From: an uncultured Saprospiraceae bacterium
GTDB lineage: Bacteria > Bacteroidota > Bacteroidia > Chitinophagales > Saprospiraceae
Direction: 5' to 3'
DNA: 64,000 nt
NCBI GenBank assembly: GCA_937981555.1
Contig: CALJOK010000022.1
Coordinates: 1 to 64,000, forward strand
Below the pieces are notes generated by a model. It saw only the letters and a program-made list of their open reading frames with translations. It was not told the origin of the DNA and did not search any database. Both the position numbers and the translations under genes were made by a program. Shown one piece after another: positions 1 to 8,620 of the stretch (the stretch's first letter is position 1; every line of letters starts with the position of its first letter).

Positions 1-141
1 TCCAAAACGAATTTCTTCGTTTCTATTGTTTGCAAGTTGCCTTAGTATGACAGAGAAACGAACAACCATGCTATTTATCAGAAGGCTAAAACCATCTTCC
101 AATATTAGGTGACCGAGTTTACTTCTTGATTTTTTTCCCAT
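1..141 (-). CDS. Partial hypothetical protein running off the left edge
   Basis: An ATG at 141 opens a leftward frame with no stop to position 1, giving 47 codons (MGKKSRSKLGHLILEDGFS at the N-terminus). The fragment is basic and then hydrophobic/helical and contains LEDGFSLLIN. I do not recognise a family. It is short, so chance openness is possible in AT-rich DNA; the regular residue composition and the ATG argue mildly for a real gene whose 3' part lies outside the window. Confidence 0.3.
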   Translation of the reverse strand, partial: MGKKSRSKLGHLILEDGFSLLINSMVVRFSVILRQLANNRNEEIRFG

Positions 142-280
142 GTAGGAAATATAAGGAAATTGAATTGGAACTAGTGCCCTTTCGTGTATATACCATAGGG
201 CCAGGAGGCCCAGCGCTAGCGACGATTTTTTATACAACCCATAAATTACAGAAAGATTTACTAGCGTAAAATCTAACAGC

Positions 281-500
281 TTTTACAATTTGTAAATGTA
301 TTGTTACATCAAATAAAGAAGGATTAGGATTAATGAAAAAAAGAGCAATCGGGGACGGTTGCTCTTTTTTTGTTTTATAAAATTCTTGTTGGACTTGTAG
401 AGTGACGGATGGAATCTGTTACTTTGGTTCGTGAAGCACCTCAAGTACTAACGAGCAGATTTCTTTTTATTTGTAATTCCGTTTTGTATAAGACAGCAAG
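281..500. repeat. Dispersed intergenic repeat, copy 1
   Basis: This segment shares long stretches with 1886-2106, 17251-17375, 20949-21046, 23380-23545 and 36868-36975. Order of parts: TTTGTAAATGTATTGTTACA, an A-rich run, a GAGCAA...TTGCTC hairpin with a T-run, then a conserved block containing TGGTTCGTG, the dyad AGCACCTCAAGTACT (degenerate here) and a tail near GTATAAGACAGC. No gene lies inside it. It looks like a non-coding repeat family that supplies terminator-like hairpins. Confidence 0.8.
336..371. terminator. Hairpin with T-run inside repeat copy 1
   Basis: GAGCAATC and GGTTGCTC form the stem around a GGGAC loop, with A-runs on the left and seven T on the right, so it could terminate transcription in either direction. 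It faces the 3' end of the lipoprotein gene at 557-1144 at a distance of about 190 bases. Confidence 0.6.
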
Positions 501-556
501 GGCGAGGCGCACGCAACGTTAATCAGATATATTCATTTTGCCCAAGTTTTCAATCC

Positions 557-1144
557 TTACCAATCTAGAGATAGTACAGCACTAAAAGAAATGGTTGCAG
601 AATTATTATAAATATTATCTTCTGGGAAAGTAGTATATCCTTCTCCTGCTGCCAAAGTTTTTATAACCATATTGAGCGGTTTTGAATCATCCAATTCCTC
701 CTTTGGTATAGAAATATTCCAAACAATATGGTTATCAGGAGATAACGAGGAGGAGATAAAGTTACTGTTCAAACTTGCTTCCGATTCTAAAATACCACAA
801 CCTGAGATTGTCATACTATCTATGAGATAATAAGTACAAATTTCATTAAAATCTAAAATACCTATACCCCAGTCAAAATCTTCATCAATTATTCCGTTGG
901 CATTTTTATCAATTGCAATCGTAATCAAGTCTATATCAGGAAAATTTCCTATCAGATTATTAGTCGTATCAGAAAGGATTTCAATTGTTAGTTCAAGGTT
1001 ATCATTAGTTTCTACTACTTTGATATGGTGTGTTTGACTATTAACCAAAGTAGTGCTAATCTGAGGTTCATCATCGTCTTTACAACTTGTAAGTAGCGTT
1101 AATAAGACAAAAACAAATGTTAGGGATAAATGATTAATCTTCAT
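557..1144 (-). CDS. Hypothetical lipoprotein
   Basis: A 195-aa protein. Residues 1-21 form a signal peptide ending in a lipobox (LLTLLTSC, then KDDDEPQ), so it should be a lipid-anchored envelope protein; the acidic stretch after the cysteine resembles the lipoprotein export signal used by Bacteroidota for surface exposure (known for the phylum, inferred here). The remainder is a beta-rich, Asp/Asn-rich domain with DKNANGIIDEDFD, a calcium-loop-like acidic run, at about residues 79-91. No enzyme motif is visible and I do not recognise the family. The start is the ATG directly before the signal peptide. It stands alone, flanked by repeat copies on both sides. Confidence 0.75.
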   Translation of the reverse strand: MKINHLSLTFVFVLLTLLTSCKDDDEPQISTTLVNSQTHHIKVVETNDNLELTIEILSDTTNNLIGNFPDIDLITIAIDKNANGIIDEDFDWGIGILDFNEICTYYLIDSMTISGCGILESEASLNSNFISSSLSPDNHIVWNISIPKEELDDSKPLNMVIKTLAAGEGYTTFPEDNIYNNSATISFSAVLSLDW

Positions 1145-1533
1145 AAGTGGAAATTTTAGTTTGTGATTTAATAAAACAGGTTCAATTAATAAAACTGATT
1201 CAATTCTCGAAACCGTTGGTCTCTATTTATAAGAACCTGAAAAGGAGCAAGGTGGGTGTCTGAATAGTTACTTTTTTTTAAAGTTTTAGGTGACTGCTGG
1301 GACTAACCGCTGTCCAATACCAGGCAGACTAAAAAATAAAAGCAAACCTGCTCGATTTCTATGTTATCTCCAAATCAATTAGTAGATACTTTATAATTTT
1401 TTTTGATACATAACGTCATTACGAACACAAGCAAAAATACAATGAATAAGTTTGTTACGAATGGCGTTAATAACGGACATTTTATTTTTACCTTTTTCAA
1501 ATTTTTTATCATAATAAGTTCTCATAGAACCTC

Positions 1534-1584
1534 GGAGCAGGGTATATAGTCAGCGCTATGTGACTGTTTTTTTAAACTTGCTGA
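1534..1584 (+). repeat. 51-bp direct repeat, left copy
   Basis: It starts GGAGCAGGGTATATAGTC and ends AAACTTGCTGA, and differs from 5280-5330 at three of 51 positions in the same orientation. The two copies bracket the FecR-TPR/CHASE2-TIR operon. Confidence 0.85.
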
Positions 1585-1598
1585 AAACATAATAGCTT

Positions 1599-1721
1599 AG
1601 CTTAACCTGCAGATTGAACGGTAAAAATTAAAACATAGCGGCTTAACTTGCAGGTTGAACGGTGAAAATTAAAACATAGCGGCTTAACCTGCAGGTTGAA
1701 TGGTAAAAATTAAAACATAGC
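1599..1721 (+). repeat. Three tandem 41-bp units
   Basis: Units at 1599-1639, 1640-1680 and 1681-1721 share the form GGCTTAACCTGCAGGTTGAA plus GGTAAAAATTAAAACATAGC with few substitutions; a partial fourth begins at 1722. Each unit carries the dyad AACCTGCAGGTT. No unique spacers separate them, so this is not CRISPR. Confidence 0.9.
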
Positions 1722-1940
1722 AACTTAACAAACCGCTGCCTTGCTGCCCGATACAACCATCTAAAAAATAAAAGGAAGGCTGCTCGTGTTGATTTAAGGT
1801 CAACATACGGCAAAAGGAAGCAGACTCTGTCCGACAGTCTACCAATCTAACAAAAAGCTGGAAGCATAAAGGTTATCAGCTATTGCATTTTATAAATGTA
1901 TTGTTACATTAATCCAAATAAAGAAGGATTTGGAATAAAT

Positions 1941-1976
1941 AAAAAAAGAGCAATCGGCGACGGTTGCTCTTTTTTT
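1941..1976. terminator. Hairpin with T-run inside repeat copy 2
   Basis: Same GAGCAATC...GGTTGCTC stem as at 336-371 with flanking A- and T-runs. No gene ends close to it, so it may insulate the operon starting at 2321 from upstream transcription. Confidence 0.5.
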
Positions 1977-2320
1977 GTTTTATAAAATTCTTGTTGGATT
2001 GGTAGACTGACGGATGGAATCCGTTACGTTAGTTCGTGTAGCACTTCAAGTGCTAACGAGTATATTTCCTTTTATTGGTTAGTTTCTTTTGTATTGGACA
2101 GCGGTTGAGATTAAATTGTAAAATATTATATTTATTTAAATGATAGATTAGTTAATTATCCTAGTACCTTGAGGCTTCATTTCTATGTAGGCCTTTCCCA
2201 ACCTATACAACAGACTTAACTAGTTTTTATTTCCTACCTATTAGTGTATACTATTAGGGTAGTGCGGAAGTTTATATATAGACATTTTATACAAAATATT
2301 TTTTCAAAAAACCAAAATAC

Positions 2321-3598
2321 ATGAAAATCTCCCCAAGTACAATATCTTTAAATTTTACTAAACGTTTATTTTTTGTGATACTTTTTATGAAAGCCTTTAG
2401 CTATATAGGCTTGTCGCAAGATCATCATGTCTACACTATTCGCTTTGAAGGTAAAACTCCAAGTGAGATAACATTAGATGTAAAAAAACCAAGTAAAGAC
2501 AAGGAGTCTGTTGTCATCAACTTAAAAAAACCTGAACTTTTCCCATCAGGTACAACCTTTTATATCCCTGCCACCTGTATGCTCGGTTTTCAAGATAAAA
2601 ATGGATATATTCAAAGAGTTGGCCCTCCTGATAAAGGAAATATGACCATGACCTATACCGCTACCTATACACCATCTAGTGAATCTCATAGAGCAACAGG
2701 CGGCAAGATATATAATAGCGTACACGAGGGTCAAGTTTTACCTAATGGTTATAATTACAGATCTGGAATTGGTGATGGAGAACTTGCCTTAATTACAAAT
2801 ACAGCCTTTACTATTAAACCAGGTAAAAATGGTAATTCCGTCTTTATCACAAATAAAGGAACCATATCCATTATTGAAAAAGTAGAAGTAGAGATTAAAG
2901 ACAAAAGGAGTTTTATTCCGAAAAAGAGATTTAATAAAGCATTTAAAAAATATAAACCTGACTTAACAACTACTAAAAAAACCTCACTCTCAAGTAATGA
3001 TGGGGAATATGTCTCAGGAAAAACAGAAAAAATAGGTTACAATAACTTTGATGAAGCTGTAGTGAAAATAAAAAGTAAGATAATAAATGATAATGATAGT
3101 GCTCATGATGATGAATTAGTTGAAGATTACGTCTTGCTCGGAGAATTGTATCTGCACCATAATAATACAGATTCGGCAATTCATTATTTAAGAAAAGCTG
3201 TAAAGCTTAATGAAAAACTTGATCCCAATGCTCTAACAACTCTTGAATCGAGATTATACTTAGCGGAAGCCTTAATTTATCATCCAAAAAAAGCTACTGA
3301 AGATTTCAATTCCCCAAAGAATAAAGAAGCTCGAATTATACTGACACAAGAGATGATTGATTTAGACAAAGAATTAGCTTATGATAAGAAACACTTCAAA
3401 ATTGCAACAGAATCGAACGATTCTCATCTCATAGATTATTATTGTCATAACCTTTTTAAAACCTATCATTTTTTAAGTTGGGCTAATAATCTGTATGCAC
3501 AAATGTATAAAACGTCTGATAAAAATAAGTCTAAAACTTATTCAGGTAAGGCAAAGAAATATGATGGGCTATCCACAAACTATAAATGCAAACATTAG
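2321..3598 (+). CDS. Exported FecR-like/TPR protein, partner of CHASE2-TIR protein
   Basis: A 425-aa protein with an N-terminal signal peptide (hydrophobic core about residues 15-32, likely cleavage near LSQ), hence periplasmic or surface. Residues about 38-195 are beta-rich; the order 'basic-strand, PSGTTFYIPAT, ..GELALITNTAFTIKPG..., VFITNKGTISII' resembles the FecR cupin-like fold seen next to CHASE2 receptors in other bacteria (resemblance by eye, not proven). Residues about 265-330 contain TPR-like helices (YVLLGELYLHHNNTDSAIHY, YLRKAVKLNEKL), followed by a helical tail. The stop codon TAG is immediately followed by the ATG of the next gene, so the two are translationally coupled and very likely one functional unit. 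No consensus promoter was identified. The TPR region may be the surface that contacts the extracytoplasmic CHASE2 domain (inference). Confidence 0.8.
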   Translation: MKISPSTISLNFTKRLFFVILFMKAFSYIGLSQDHHVYTIRFEGKTPSEITLDVKKPSKDKESVVINLKKPELFPSGTTFYIPATCMLGFQDKNGYIQRVGPPDKGNMTMTYTATYTPSSESHRATGGKIYNSVHEGQVLPNGYNYRSGIGDGELALITNTAFTIKPGKNGNSVFITNKGTISIIEKVEVEIKDKRSFIPKKRFNKAFKKYKPDLTTTKKTSLSSNDGEYVSGKTEKIGYNNFDEAVVKIKSKIINDNDSAHDDELVEDYVLLGELYLHHNNTDSAIHYLRKAVKLNEKLDPNALTTLESRLYLAEALIYHPKKATEDFNSPKNKEARIILTQEMIDLDKELAYDKKHFKIATESNDSHLIDYYCHNLFKTYHFLSWANNLYAQMYKTSDKNKSKTYSGKAKKYDGLSTNYKCKH

Positions 3599-5227
3599 AT
3601 GAAAACACTTACAATAAAGCGACTGGCAATATACTTAATCGTCTTCTTTGTATCGGTGCTATTAATCTTTGGTCTGACCAATTTCTCTCAGCAAATGGAT
3701 ACTTTCTTAGTGGAGCAAGCAAATCAGGTAGATAACTCTAAAAACTTGCTTTCAGAAAACCTTAAGGTGATCCATATTGAAATGCAAAATACAGCTGGTG
3801 CTACTGAGAAAGTAAAGCAGTTTAGAAATAAAATTATCAACTTTTTAGCAACGATATCTAATGAATATGACAAAGGCAATAAAGTAGAAGGAATTGTTTT
3901 GGATATAAGTTTTAGCGAAGAATCTGTTGAATTGCCTAGACTAAAAGCCATTCTTAAGGAGCTTAAAGATAAAGGAGTCAAAGTATATGCAGCTTATAAT
4001 ATTAATGAAAAAGAGACCATTGAGGCAAACGATCATAATCATGCACTTGAAATTTATAATGAATACTTAGAAGGATCTGGGGAGGCATATAATTATGGAA
4101 GTGGGCGATATCATACTAAAGTCTATACTACAAATGGAGGTCTAGTAACTTACGAACCTGAAATGTTTTTGAAGTCTGTGTTTGGCGATACAGTTATTAT
4201 TGAATCTCTCGTAAAAAAAGTTGCACATGGTCTAAGTAAAAATAAAGAGTTACTGAAAGAGAAGACTAACCGAGAAGGGTATGTTATTCCTCTAGGTTCT
4301 GATCAAGAAATCAAATCTGTAACTTATGATTTTATAACAGATACCACGAGCAATTCTGGCCGTTTTGAATCTAATACTGGAAATGGGAAACCATTAGAAA
4401 TAGATGATAATATCCTAGTAGTTGGAGATATAATAAATGATAAAATAAGAGACGGAACTCCAGGCCCCTATGTAGTTACTTGGGCATTGAATGATTTGTT
4501 AAATCTGAATCAAGGTGGAAAACAACCATTGGAAGGTAATTTTATCAGAGTTGGACAAGCGTTGTTTTTTGCATTTTTAACTGTCCTGATTTTTGCATTT
4601 TTGTTTCAATACTTAAAACGAATGCAAACTCAACCTAAAGCACTTGGACTCTTGTCATTTGTTATTGGTCTCCTTTTTCTTTCCTTATTTGGTGTATTGG
4701 TTTTATCTTTTAATACGGTCATTCCAATCGGGCTTACGGTAATTGCAATGGCTATAGCCGCTGCCTTATCATGGCGGTTTGCTAATAAATACCTCTCCAC
4801 AGGTGTGGCGGAAGGTTCTGAAAAATATGATGTTTTCATCAGTTATTCACATGGCAATAGTGACTGGGTATTAAAAAATGTGTACGAACCTCTAAAAGGT
4901 TTACGAAAACAGAATGGCGATAAACTCAATATCTTTTTTGATAAAGATGATATTGGGGTAGGGGAAGCATTTACTGCAAAATATATGTGGGCGATTGTAG
5001 ATTCTCGATTTTTTGTTCCTGTAATGTCTGAAGAATATTATGGTAAAAATCATTGTAAAAACGAGATGGATTTGGCGTATAAGCGTTCTGTTGAAAAAAA
5101 GATAACCATTTTACCCATCGCTTTTACTTATGATTGTGTTCCCGAAATCTATAGTCATATTAACTTTTCTGACGTGTCGGTCAATGGAGAATTTATCAAT
5201 GGTATTTCTCAAGAGTTATTAAAATAA
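3599..5227 (+). CDS. CHASE2-like sensor, transmembrane, C-terminal TIR domain protein
   Basis: A 542-aa protein. Order of parts: TM helix about 8-27; extracytoplasmic region about 30-315 with CHASE2-like features (KVIHIEMQ near the start, EGIVLDISF, ILVVGDII then NDKIRDGTPGPYVVTWALND near the end); three TM helices about 318-395; cytoplasmic TIR domain about 408-542 starting YDVFISYSHGNSDWV. In TIR NADases the catalytic Glu follows an S..Y..S.WC..E pattern; here MSEEYYGKNHCKNEMD keeps it, with Cys486 and Glu489. CHASE2 receptors normally end in cyclase, kinase or GGDEF outputs, so TIR would convert an envelope signal into NAD+ cleavage, nucleotide signalling or protein assembly (inference). 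The start ATG directly abuts the stop of the upstream FecR/TPR gene. The length and topology look complete. Confidence 0.88.
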   Translation: MKTLTIKRLAIYLIVFFVSVLLIFGLTNFSQQMDTFLVEQANQVDNSKNLLSENLKVIHIEMQNTAGATEKVKQFRNKIINFLATISNEYDKGNKVEGIVLDISFSEESVELPRLKAILKELKDKGVKVYAAYNINEKETIEANDHNHALEIYNEYLEGSGEAYNYGSGRYHTKVYTTNGGLVTYEPEMFLKSVFGDTVIIESLVKKVAHGLSKNKELLKEKTNREGYVIPLGSDQEIKSVTYDFITDTTSNSGRFESNTGNGKPLEIDDNILVVGDIINDKIRDGTPGPYVVTWALNDLLNLNQGGKQPLEGNFIRVGQALFFAFLTVLIFAFLFQYLKRMQTQPKALGLLSFVIGLLFLSLFGVLVLSFNTVIPIGLTVIAMAIAAALSWRFANKYLSTGVAEGSEKYDVFISYSHGNSDWVLKNVYEPLKGLRKQNGDKLNIFFDKDDIGVGEAFTAKYMWAIVDSRFFVPVMSEEYYGKNHCKNEMDLAYKRSVEKKITILPIAFTYDCVPEIYSHINFSDVSVNGEFINGISQELLK

Positions 5228-5518
5228 TCCTGTTGCATAATATATAATAACTTAAAAATAAAAACCGCTCATCGCTAGCGGAGCAGGGTATATAGTCTGC
5301 GCTATTTGACTATTTTTTTAAACTTGCTGACGGCAAGCAGAGAAGTGTCAGCAAAAAAAGGAATGACTTTACGACCACTCGTAAAACCATTCTCCTATGC
5401 AAAACTTTCAGAGCTAGGTTAGCTCTTCATGTTAATCTTATAAAATTTAATGAATCCTCAGAGCATCACATTTTTCCTTGCAATGCCCAGAGGTTTTACA
5501 ATACTCAACAACGTGCTC
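5228..5518. other. Intergenic gap with repeat and weak hairpin
   Basis: Between the TIR gene and the convergent T9SS cargo gene. It holds the right 51-bp direct repeat (5280-5330) and an imperfect hairpin, GAATGACTTTACG at 5361-5373 against CGTAAAACCATTC at 5380-5392. No open frame of note. Confidence 0.6.
5280..5330 (+). repeat. 51-bp direct repeat, right copy
   Basis: It matches 1534-1584 at 48 of 51 positions in direct orientation, 50 bases after the TIR gene stop. Confidence 0.85.
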
Positions 5519-8500
5519 TTAGTATTCTACTTTTACAATGCGCCTCGTAAGTTGTGTTGTTCCATTGTTTATATTCACTAAATAAATCCCAGCAGGTAAT
5601 TTCGAAACATCAAACTCATGATGGTTTATACCTTGCTGAAACTCCTGTTGGGTGATATACAGAATACGACCATTAAGGTCTGAGACATTAATTTCAACTT
5701 CTCCCTTTTGATCATTATTAAATTCTAATAACAGCATTTGGTTTACTGGGTTAGGGAAAATTTCATTTAAACTAAAGCCTCTTTCTTTTCGCTGTATAGC
5801 CAACACATCCGATACTTGATAAGCATCATCAAAGTCTATAGATTTCAACCGATAGTAGGAAAGTGCTAAAGGTGTCCTATCGATGAATTCGTAATTTTGT
5901 TCTAAAACAGAAAAACCTGCAGCAGCCACTTCTCCGATCACTTCCCAATCACTTCCATTAGCTGATCTTTCTATGACATGACTTTCTGTATTTTCTTCTG
6001 TGCCAGTTACCCAAGTCAATAGATTGGTTTTTTCCATCTTTTCTGCCTGAAAGGAGAGGAGTGTAATCGGAAGGGGGATTAAGGTGCTAATATTGAGAAC
6101 ATAAGATCCTTGATTCCCACTAAAGCCATCCAAGTAGATATAATAATCAACCGGTGTAGCGGAAACAGCAGAAGTAAAACATACTTTCGAAGTGTTAGCG
6201 GTTCCTGCATCATCATCTCCCGCCAGACAAGTTAGGCTTCCGCAAGTGCCCGTAAAAATTTGGACTTGAGTATCAAAATCAGATCCTTCTGTATCTATAA
6301 CGATGTCTTCTTCAGCTGAACTAGTATATACAAACCAAACGCCTGCATCAAAATCAACGTTATTTTCACTCCCATCTGAACAATCACTTGCAGTAGTACA
6401 AGGACTAATTCCTTCCACATTAGTGGATCCTAAAGTAGTTCCTGTCGCAGTTGCCGCTCCTGCAGTCACTACTAGTGCATTGTTACAAGCATCATTAGTA
6501 ATAGGGATAGCCTCTTCCAAGCAAAAGGCAACATCCGAATCAGAACCAACAAAATCATAAATTTGAATAATTAGATTATCCCCTATATCCCATCCGGAAA
6601 CTTGGGCTGCTACTTGGGTATTTGTACAATCGATTTCATTACCTGCATCGGCATCTGCACAGTTAGCAAAAATGGCAATACCCGGTAATCCTGGACTTAA
6701 GCTGGTAAAGTTTAAAGCATCTGTAGTCGCCGTCCAAGTAAACCATTGATCATTTCCTGGGGTAGAACAAACCATAGGTACGCCACTAGTCGTGGTTCCA
6801 TCGGTGGAAAAAGGAAGGGTAAATCCTGCCGTGCTGCAACCTGTACCTGCTGAAGTTGGAGTAATCGGAATGGCGCCAGCGCAAAAGTCATTAGCAGGAG
6901 GTAGTGTAAACTCTTCCAAGCAAAAAGCAACATCCGAATTAGCCCCAGCAAAATCATAAATTTGAATAATTAGATTATCGCCTATATTCCATCCGGAAAG
7001 TTGGTCTGCTACTTGGGTAAGTGCACAATCGATTTCATTACCTGCATCAGCATCCGTGCAATTGGCAAAAATGGCAATACCCGGTAATCCTAGACTTAAG
7101 CTAGTAAAGTTTAAAGCATCTGTAGTCGCCGTCCAAGTAAACCATTGATCATTTCCTGGGGCAGTACAAACCATAGGTACGCCACTAGTCGTGGTTCCAT
7201 CGGTGGAAAAAGGAAGGGTAAAACCTGCCGTGCTACAACCTGTCCCTGCTGGAGATGGAGTAATAGGTATAGCGCCACCGCATAAGTCATTGGCAGGTGG
7301 AAGGGCAAACTCTTCCAAGCAAAAAGCAACATCCGAATCAGAACCCTCAAAGTCATAAATATGAATGAGTAAATTATCTCCTATATTCCAACCCGACAAC
7401 ACTCCAACACCAAATGTACTTAAACAAGCGATTTCATTTCCTGAGTTGGCATCCGAACAATTGGCAAATATGGCAATACCTGGATCACCTGGTGCTAAAC
7501 TCGTAAAGTTTAAGCCATCTGTAGTTGCCGTCCAAGTAAACCATTGGTCATTTCCTGGGATAGCATTACAAACTGTAGGTACGCCACTATCATTGGTATT
7601 ATCAGTAGTAAATGGAAGGGTAAAACCAGCCGAGCTACAACCTGTACCTGCTGAAGATGGAGTGATCGGAATAGCACCAGAACAAACATCATTTATCACG
7701 CGAACTTCTTCCAAACAAAAAGCAACATCCGAATCCGCCCCTTGAAAATCATAAATCTGGATGAGTAGATTATCTCCATAATCCCATCCAGAAAGTTGGG
7801 CTGTTGTTCCAGAATTTAAACAAGCAATTTCATTACCTGCGCTGGCATCTGCACAATTGTCAAATATGGCAATACCTGGTAGTCCCGGAAATAAACTAGT
7901 CATTTGTAGAGCAGTAGCAGTAGCCGTCCAAGTAAACCATTGATCATTTCCTGGATTAACACAAACTGTAGGTACGCCACTATCCGTTGTTCCATCAGTA
8001 GTAAAAGGAATGGTAAAAGTGGGCGAGCTGCTACACCCTGTACCTGGAAGAGAAGGACTGATAGGAATAGCACCAGAACAAACGTCATTTATTGGACGAA
8101 ACTCTTCCAAACAAAAGGCAACATCTGAACTAGAATTCAATGCCCCATAAATTTGGATAATTAAATTATCTCCTATATTCCATCCAGAAAGTAGGCTTGT
8201 TCCTCCTCCGTTTAAAGCACAATCGTAAAAAATTGGTTGGTTGGTATTCGCACAATTAGCATATATTGAAATACCTGGTAATCCCGGAAATGAACTAGTA
8301 AAGGATAAGGCATCTGCAGTCGCAGTCCAAGTAAACCATTGATCACGTCCTGGGCTATTACAAGCTGCAGGTACGCCACTTTCCGTTGTAAAAGCAAAAG
8401 GAAGTATAAAAACAGGCGTGCTGCAACCTGTTCCTGGTAAAGATGGAGTGATGGGAATTGCGCCAGAACAAAAATCATTGGGCGGTTGTGCCCATGAAAT

Positions 8501-8554
8501 CTGGGCTAAGAAAAATAGCGAGCAAATTATTAGAAGTGCTTTGTAGTTTTTCAT
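5519..8554 (-). CDS. T9SS cargo with five tandem 137-aa modules
   Basis: A 1011-aa secreted protein. Signal peptide about 1-22 (IICSLFFLAQISWAQ). Residues about 23-710 are five tandem modules, each with the pattern NDxCSGAIPITPS..GTGCS, LPF(S/T)TDGT, NDQWFTWTATTDALNFTS, PGIAIFANC(A/T)DA and GWNIGDNLIIQIYDF..SDVAFCLEE. A sixth, divergent module (about 711-850) has WFVYTSS and a DDDAG loop. C-terminal type A T9SS sorting domain from about 925 (IFPNPVNQ ... GIYLVNINNG). The modules resemble pre-peptidase C-terminal type beta-sandwiches found in adhesins and surface enzymes; no catalytic domain is seen. Modules 3-5 are nearly identical at DNA level (about 6545-7320), implying recent duplication or gene conversion. 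The likely role is cell-surface binding; the substrate is unknown. A TACCTTTG -7 element lies on the minus strand at 8621-8628. Confidence 0.88.
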   Translation of the reverse strand: MKNYKALLIICSLFFLAQISWAQPPNDFCSGAIPITPSLPGTGCSTPVFILPFAFTTESGVPAACNSPGRDQWFTWTATADALSFTSSFPGLPGISIYANCANTNQPIFYDCALNGGGTSLLSGWNIGDNLIIQIYGALNSSSDVAFCLEEFRPINDVCSGAIPISPSLPGTGCSSSPTFTIPFTTDGTTDSGVPTVCVNPGNDQWFTWTATATALQMTSLFPGLPGIAIFDNCADASAGNEIACLNSGTTAQLSGWDYGDNLLIQIYDFQGADSDVAFCLEEVRVINDVCSGAIPITPSSAGTGCSSAGFTLPFTTDNTNDSGVPTVCNAIPGNDQWFTWTATTDGLNFTSLAPGDPGIAIFANCSDANSGNEIACLSTFGVGVLSGWNIGDNLLIHIYDFEGSDSDVAFCLEEFALPPANDLCGGAIPITPSPAGTGCSTAGFTLPFSTDGTTTSGVPMVCTAPGNDQWFTWTATTDALNFTSLSLGLPGIAIFANCTDADAGNEIDCALTQVADQLSGWNIGDNLIIQIYDFAGANSDVAFCLEEFTLPPANDFCAGAIPITPTSAGTGCSTAGFTLPFSTDGTTTSGVPMVCSTPGNDQWFTWTATTDALNFTSLSPGLPGIAIFANCADADAGNEIDCTNTQVAAQVSGWDIGDNLIIQIYDFVGSDSDVAFCLEEAIPITNDACNNALVVTAGAATATGTTLGSTNVEGISPCTTASDCSDGSENNVDFDAGVWFVYTSSAEEDIVIDTEGSDFDTQVQIFTGTCGSLTCLAGDDDAGTANTSKVCFTSAVSATPVDYYIYLDGFSGNQGSYVLNISTLIPLPITLLSFQAEKMEKTNLLTWVTGTEENTESHVIERSANGSDWEVIGEVAAAGFSVLEQNYEFIDRTPLALSYYRLKSIDFDDAYQVSDVLAIQRKERGFSLNEIFPNPVNQMLLLEFNNDQKGEVEINVSDLNGRILYITQQEFQQGINHHEFDVSKLPAGIYLVNINNGTTQLTRRIVKVEY

Positions 8555-8620
8555 GATTAAAAGTTTTGCAAGAATTTAAAAAATAGGAACTTAGATAAGT
8601 GATTCCCGATTGATTCTATA

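Larger units (their letters stand above)
1305..2106. repeat. Fold-back repeat element with 16-bp terminal inverted repeats (copy 2)
   Basis: The ends are a perfect 16-bp inverted pair: AACCGCTGTCCAATAC at 1305-1320 and its reverse complement at 2091-2106. Inside are a 51-bp block shared with 5280-5330, three 41-bp tandem units, a segment at 1828-1856 that is inverted relative to 1988-2014, a terminator-type hairpin (1941-1976) and the AGCACTTCAAGTGCT dyad (2040-2054). No open frame of gene size is present. It is a composite, non-coding, fold-back structure; whether it was ever mobile is not shown. Confidence 0.7.

Noticed and set aside
420-460. GGTTCG-containing blocks in the dispersed repeats considered as tRNA T-loops
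   Set aside because: No acceptor stem, D-arm or anticodon arm can be placed around GGTTCGTG; no tRNA gene was found anywhere in the window.
1599-1721. CRISPR-like appearance of regularly spaced repeats
   Set aside because: Units are contiguous with no unique spacers and no cas genes are nearby; the same holds for the 21-bp array.
7365-7745. 126-aa plus-strand open frame and similar ones at 6303-6560 and 7940-8128
   Set aside because: They lie opposite the repeated modules of the T9SS cargo and repeat with the same period, so they are shadows.
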